From Flavobacteriales bacterium (GTDB lineage Bacteria; Bacteroidota; Bacteroidia; Flavobacteriales_E; Vicingaceae), in contig DNDT01000318.1 in the NCBI GenBank assembly GCA_003487525.1, positions 806 through 6,558 of the forward strand: DNA of 5,753 bases, in the 5' to 3' direction. The position numbers and the translations under genes are program-made. Of this stretch, positions 5,243-5,753 are shown in pieces. Numbering within the stretch: the first letter of the stretch is position 1; each line of letters starts with the position of its first letter. The notes beneath the pieces were generated by a model that worked only from the letters and a program-made list of their open reading frames with translations, made no database searches and was not told the DNA's origin.

Positions 5243-5753
5243 TTGACTATCTGGAATAAACAATTAGAAGAAATCACCTTTGCTTTTAGTCAGCTGTTTG
5301 ATCGCATCGACCGTACTTCGATAAATTTCAAACCAAATGCAGACAAATGGAGCGTGGGAGAAATAATGGAGCACATAATACTGGTTAATGAAAGTTATTA
5401 TCCAATTTTCAATGAATTAACGGCAGATTCATACGATCCGCCTTTTCTTTCACGCTTCGATTTTCTTGTTGATTTATATGGCAGGATGATCCTTAAATCA
5501 GTTGAACCCGACCGGAACAAAAAATACAAAACTCAGGCTATATGGCAACCTGGAAAAAGCGAGGTGAATTACGATGTCCTTGATCGCTTTTTCAAAAGCC
5601 AACTGGTATTGAGCAAATACATGAAAGAACTCTTGCCTTATGCCCTTGAAGAAGTTGTCATCCATTCTCCCGCAAGTAAATTCATCGTCTATCCCATAAA
5701 TATTGCACTGGATATCATTATTTCACATGAAAAAAGACATTTAAATCAGGCAA
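5243..5753 (+). CDS. DinB superfamily (DinB_2-like) putative metal-dependent protein, C-terminus cut
   Basis: The open frame runs to the right edge, giving 170 residues from a TTG start at 5243. It has the four-helix DinB pattern: helix 1 WNKQLEEITFAFSQLFDRID (4-23), then FKPNADKWSVGEIMEHI (29-45), a middle stretch with KYKTQAIWQPGKSEV (94-108) and HSPAS (141-145), and HEKRHLNQA (162-170). The three family histidines that bind a divalent metal are visible as H44, H162 and H166, so metal binding is likely. Members are damage-inducible proteins or thiol-dependent S-transferases, but most are uncharacterised. The protein is probably nearly complete, as the family usually ends shortly after the last histidine helix. 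No ATG precedes helix 1 in this frame: the codon at 5222-5224 is a TGA stop, so TTG 5243 is the only good start. The ATG at 5212 is one frame off across a run of eight A. Confidence 0.85.
   Translation, partial: MTIWNKQLEEITFAFSQLFDRIDRTSINFKPNADKWSVGEIMEHIILVNESYYPIFNELTADSYDPPFLSRFDFLVDLYGRMILKSVEPDRNKKYKTQAIWQPGKSEVNYDVLDRFFKSQLVLSKYMKELLPYALEEVVIHSPASKFIVYPINIALDIIISHEKRHLNQA

Noticed and set aside
5212..5259. ATG at 5212 as the start of the DinB gene or of a separate short peptide.
   Set aside because: It is out of frame with the DinB domain, ends after 15 codons, and lies within the predicted promoter, upstream of the expected transcription start.
1..5753. A mobile element, defence island, CRISPR array or RNA gene in the window.
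   Set aside because: No transposase, integrase, nuclease, methylase or toxin motif, no regular spaced repeats, and no tRNA or rRNA-like sequence was found on either strand.

Overview
The window reads as chromosomal DNA of a Bacteroidota bacterium, possibly an environmental member of Cytophagia, Saprospiria or a related class. The evidence is moderately AT-rich DNA, A-rich and SD-less leaders before the genes, promoter boxes of the TAnnTTTG type, a lipoprotein whose mature N-terminus reads C-S-K-D-E-E like the Bacteroidota surface-export signal, and a long helical-repeat protein of a type I associate with Bacteroidota genomes. No lower taxon can be named from the sequence.

Layout. Positions 1-1002 lie on the minus strand: the N-terminal 166 residues of a DUF1566-type lipoprotein (cut by the left edge) and, upstream of it, a small single-pass membrane protein of unknown function (628-1002). 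A 242-bp divergent spacer (1003-1244) holds a candidate promoter flanked by a perfect 11-bp direct repeat. It is followed on the plus strand by a 471-residue GT-C-like membrane glycosyltransferase candidate (1245-2660). After a spacer with an 8-bp inverted repeat come a possible 70-residue single-pass membrane peptide (2774-2986) and a DoxX-family protein (2983-3372), which overlap by ATGA. A 286-bp gap with no recognisable gene or clear promoter leads to a 502-residue cytoplasmic alpha-helical, TPR-like protein of unknown function (3659-5167). The window ends inside a DinB-superfamily protein (5243 onward). Its start is best explained by a TTG codon just downstream of a perfect TAnnTTTG promoter box.

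How the genes work together. I see no pathway linking them. Strand changes, wide spacers and separate promoters suggest mostly independent units; only the small peptide and DoxX look co-translated. There is no RNA gene, CRISPR array, transposase, integrase or phage gene. I found no convincing new multi-gene system. The observations most worth checking are the DinB start and promoter, the operator-like repeats before the glycosyltransferase candidate, the ATGA-coupled small membrane peptide with a hairpin over its start codon, and the uncharacterised helical protein.
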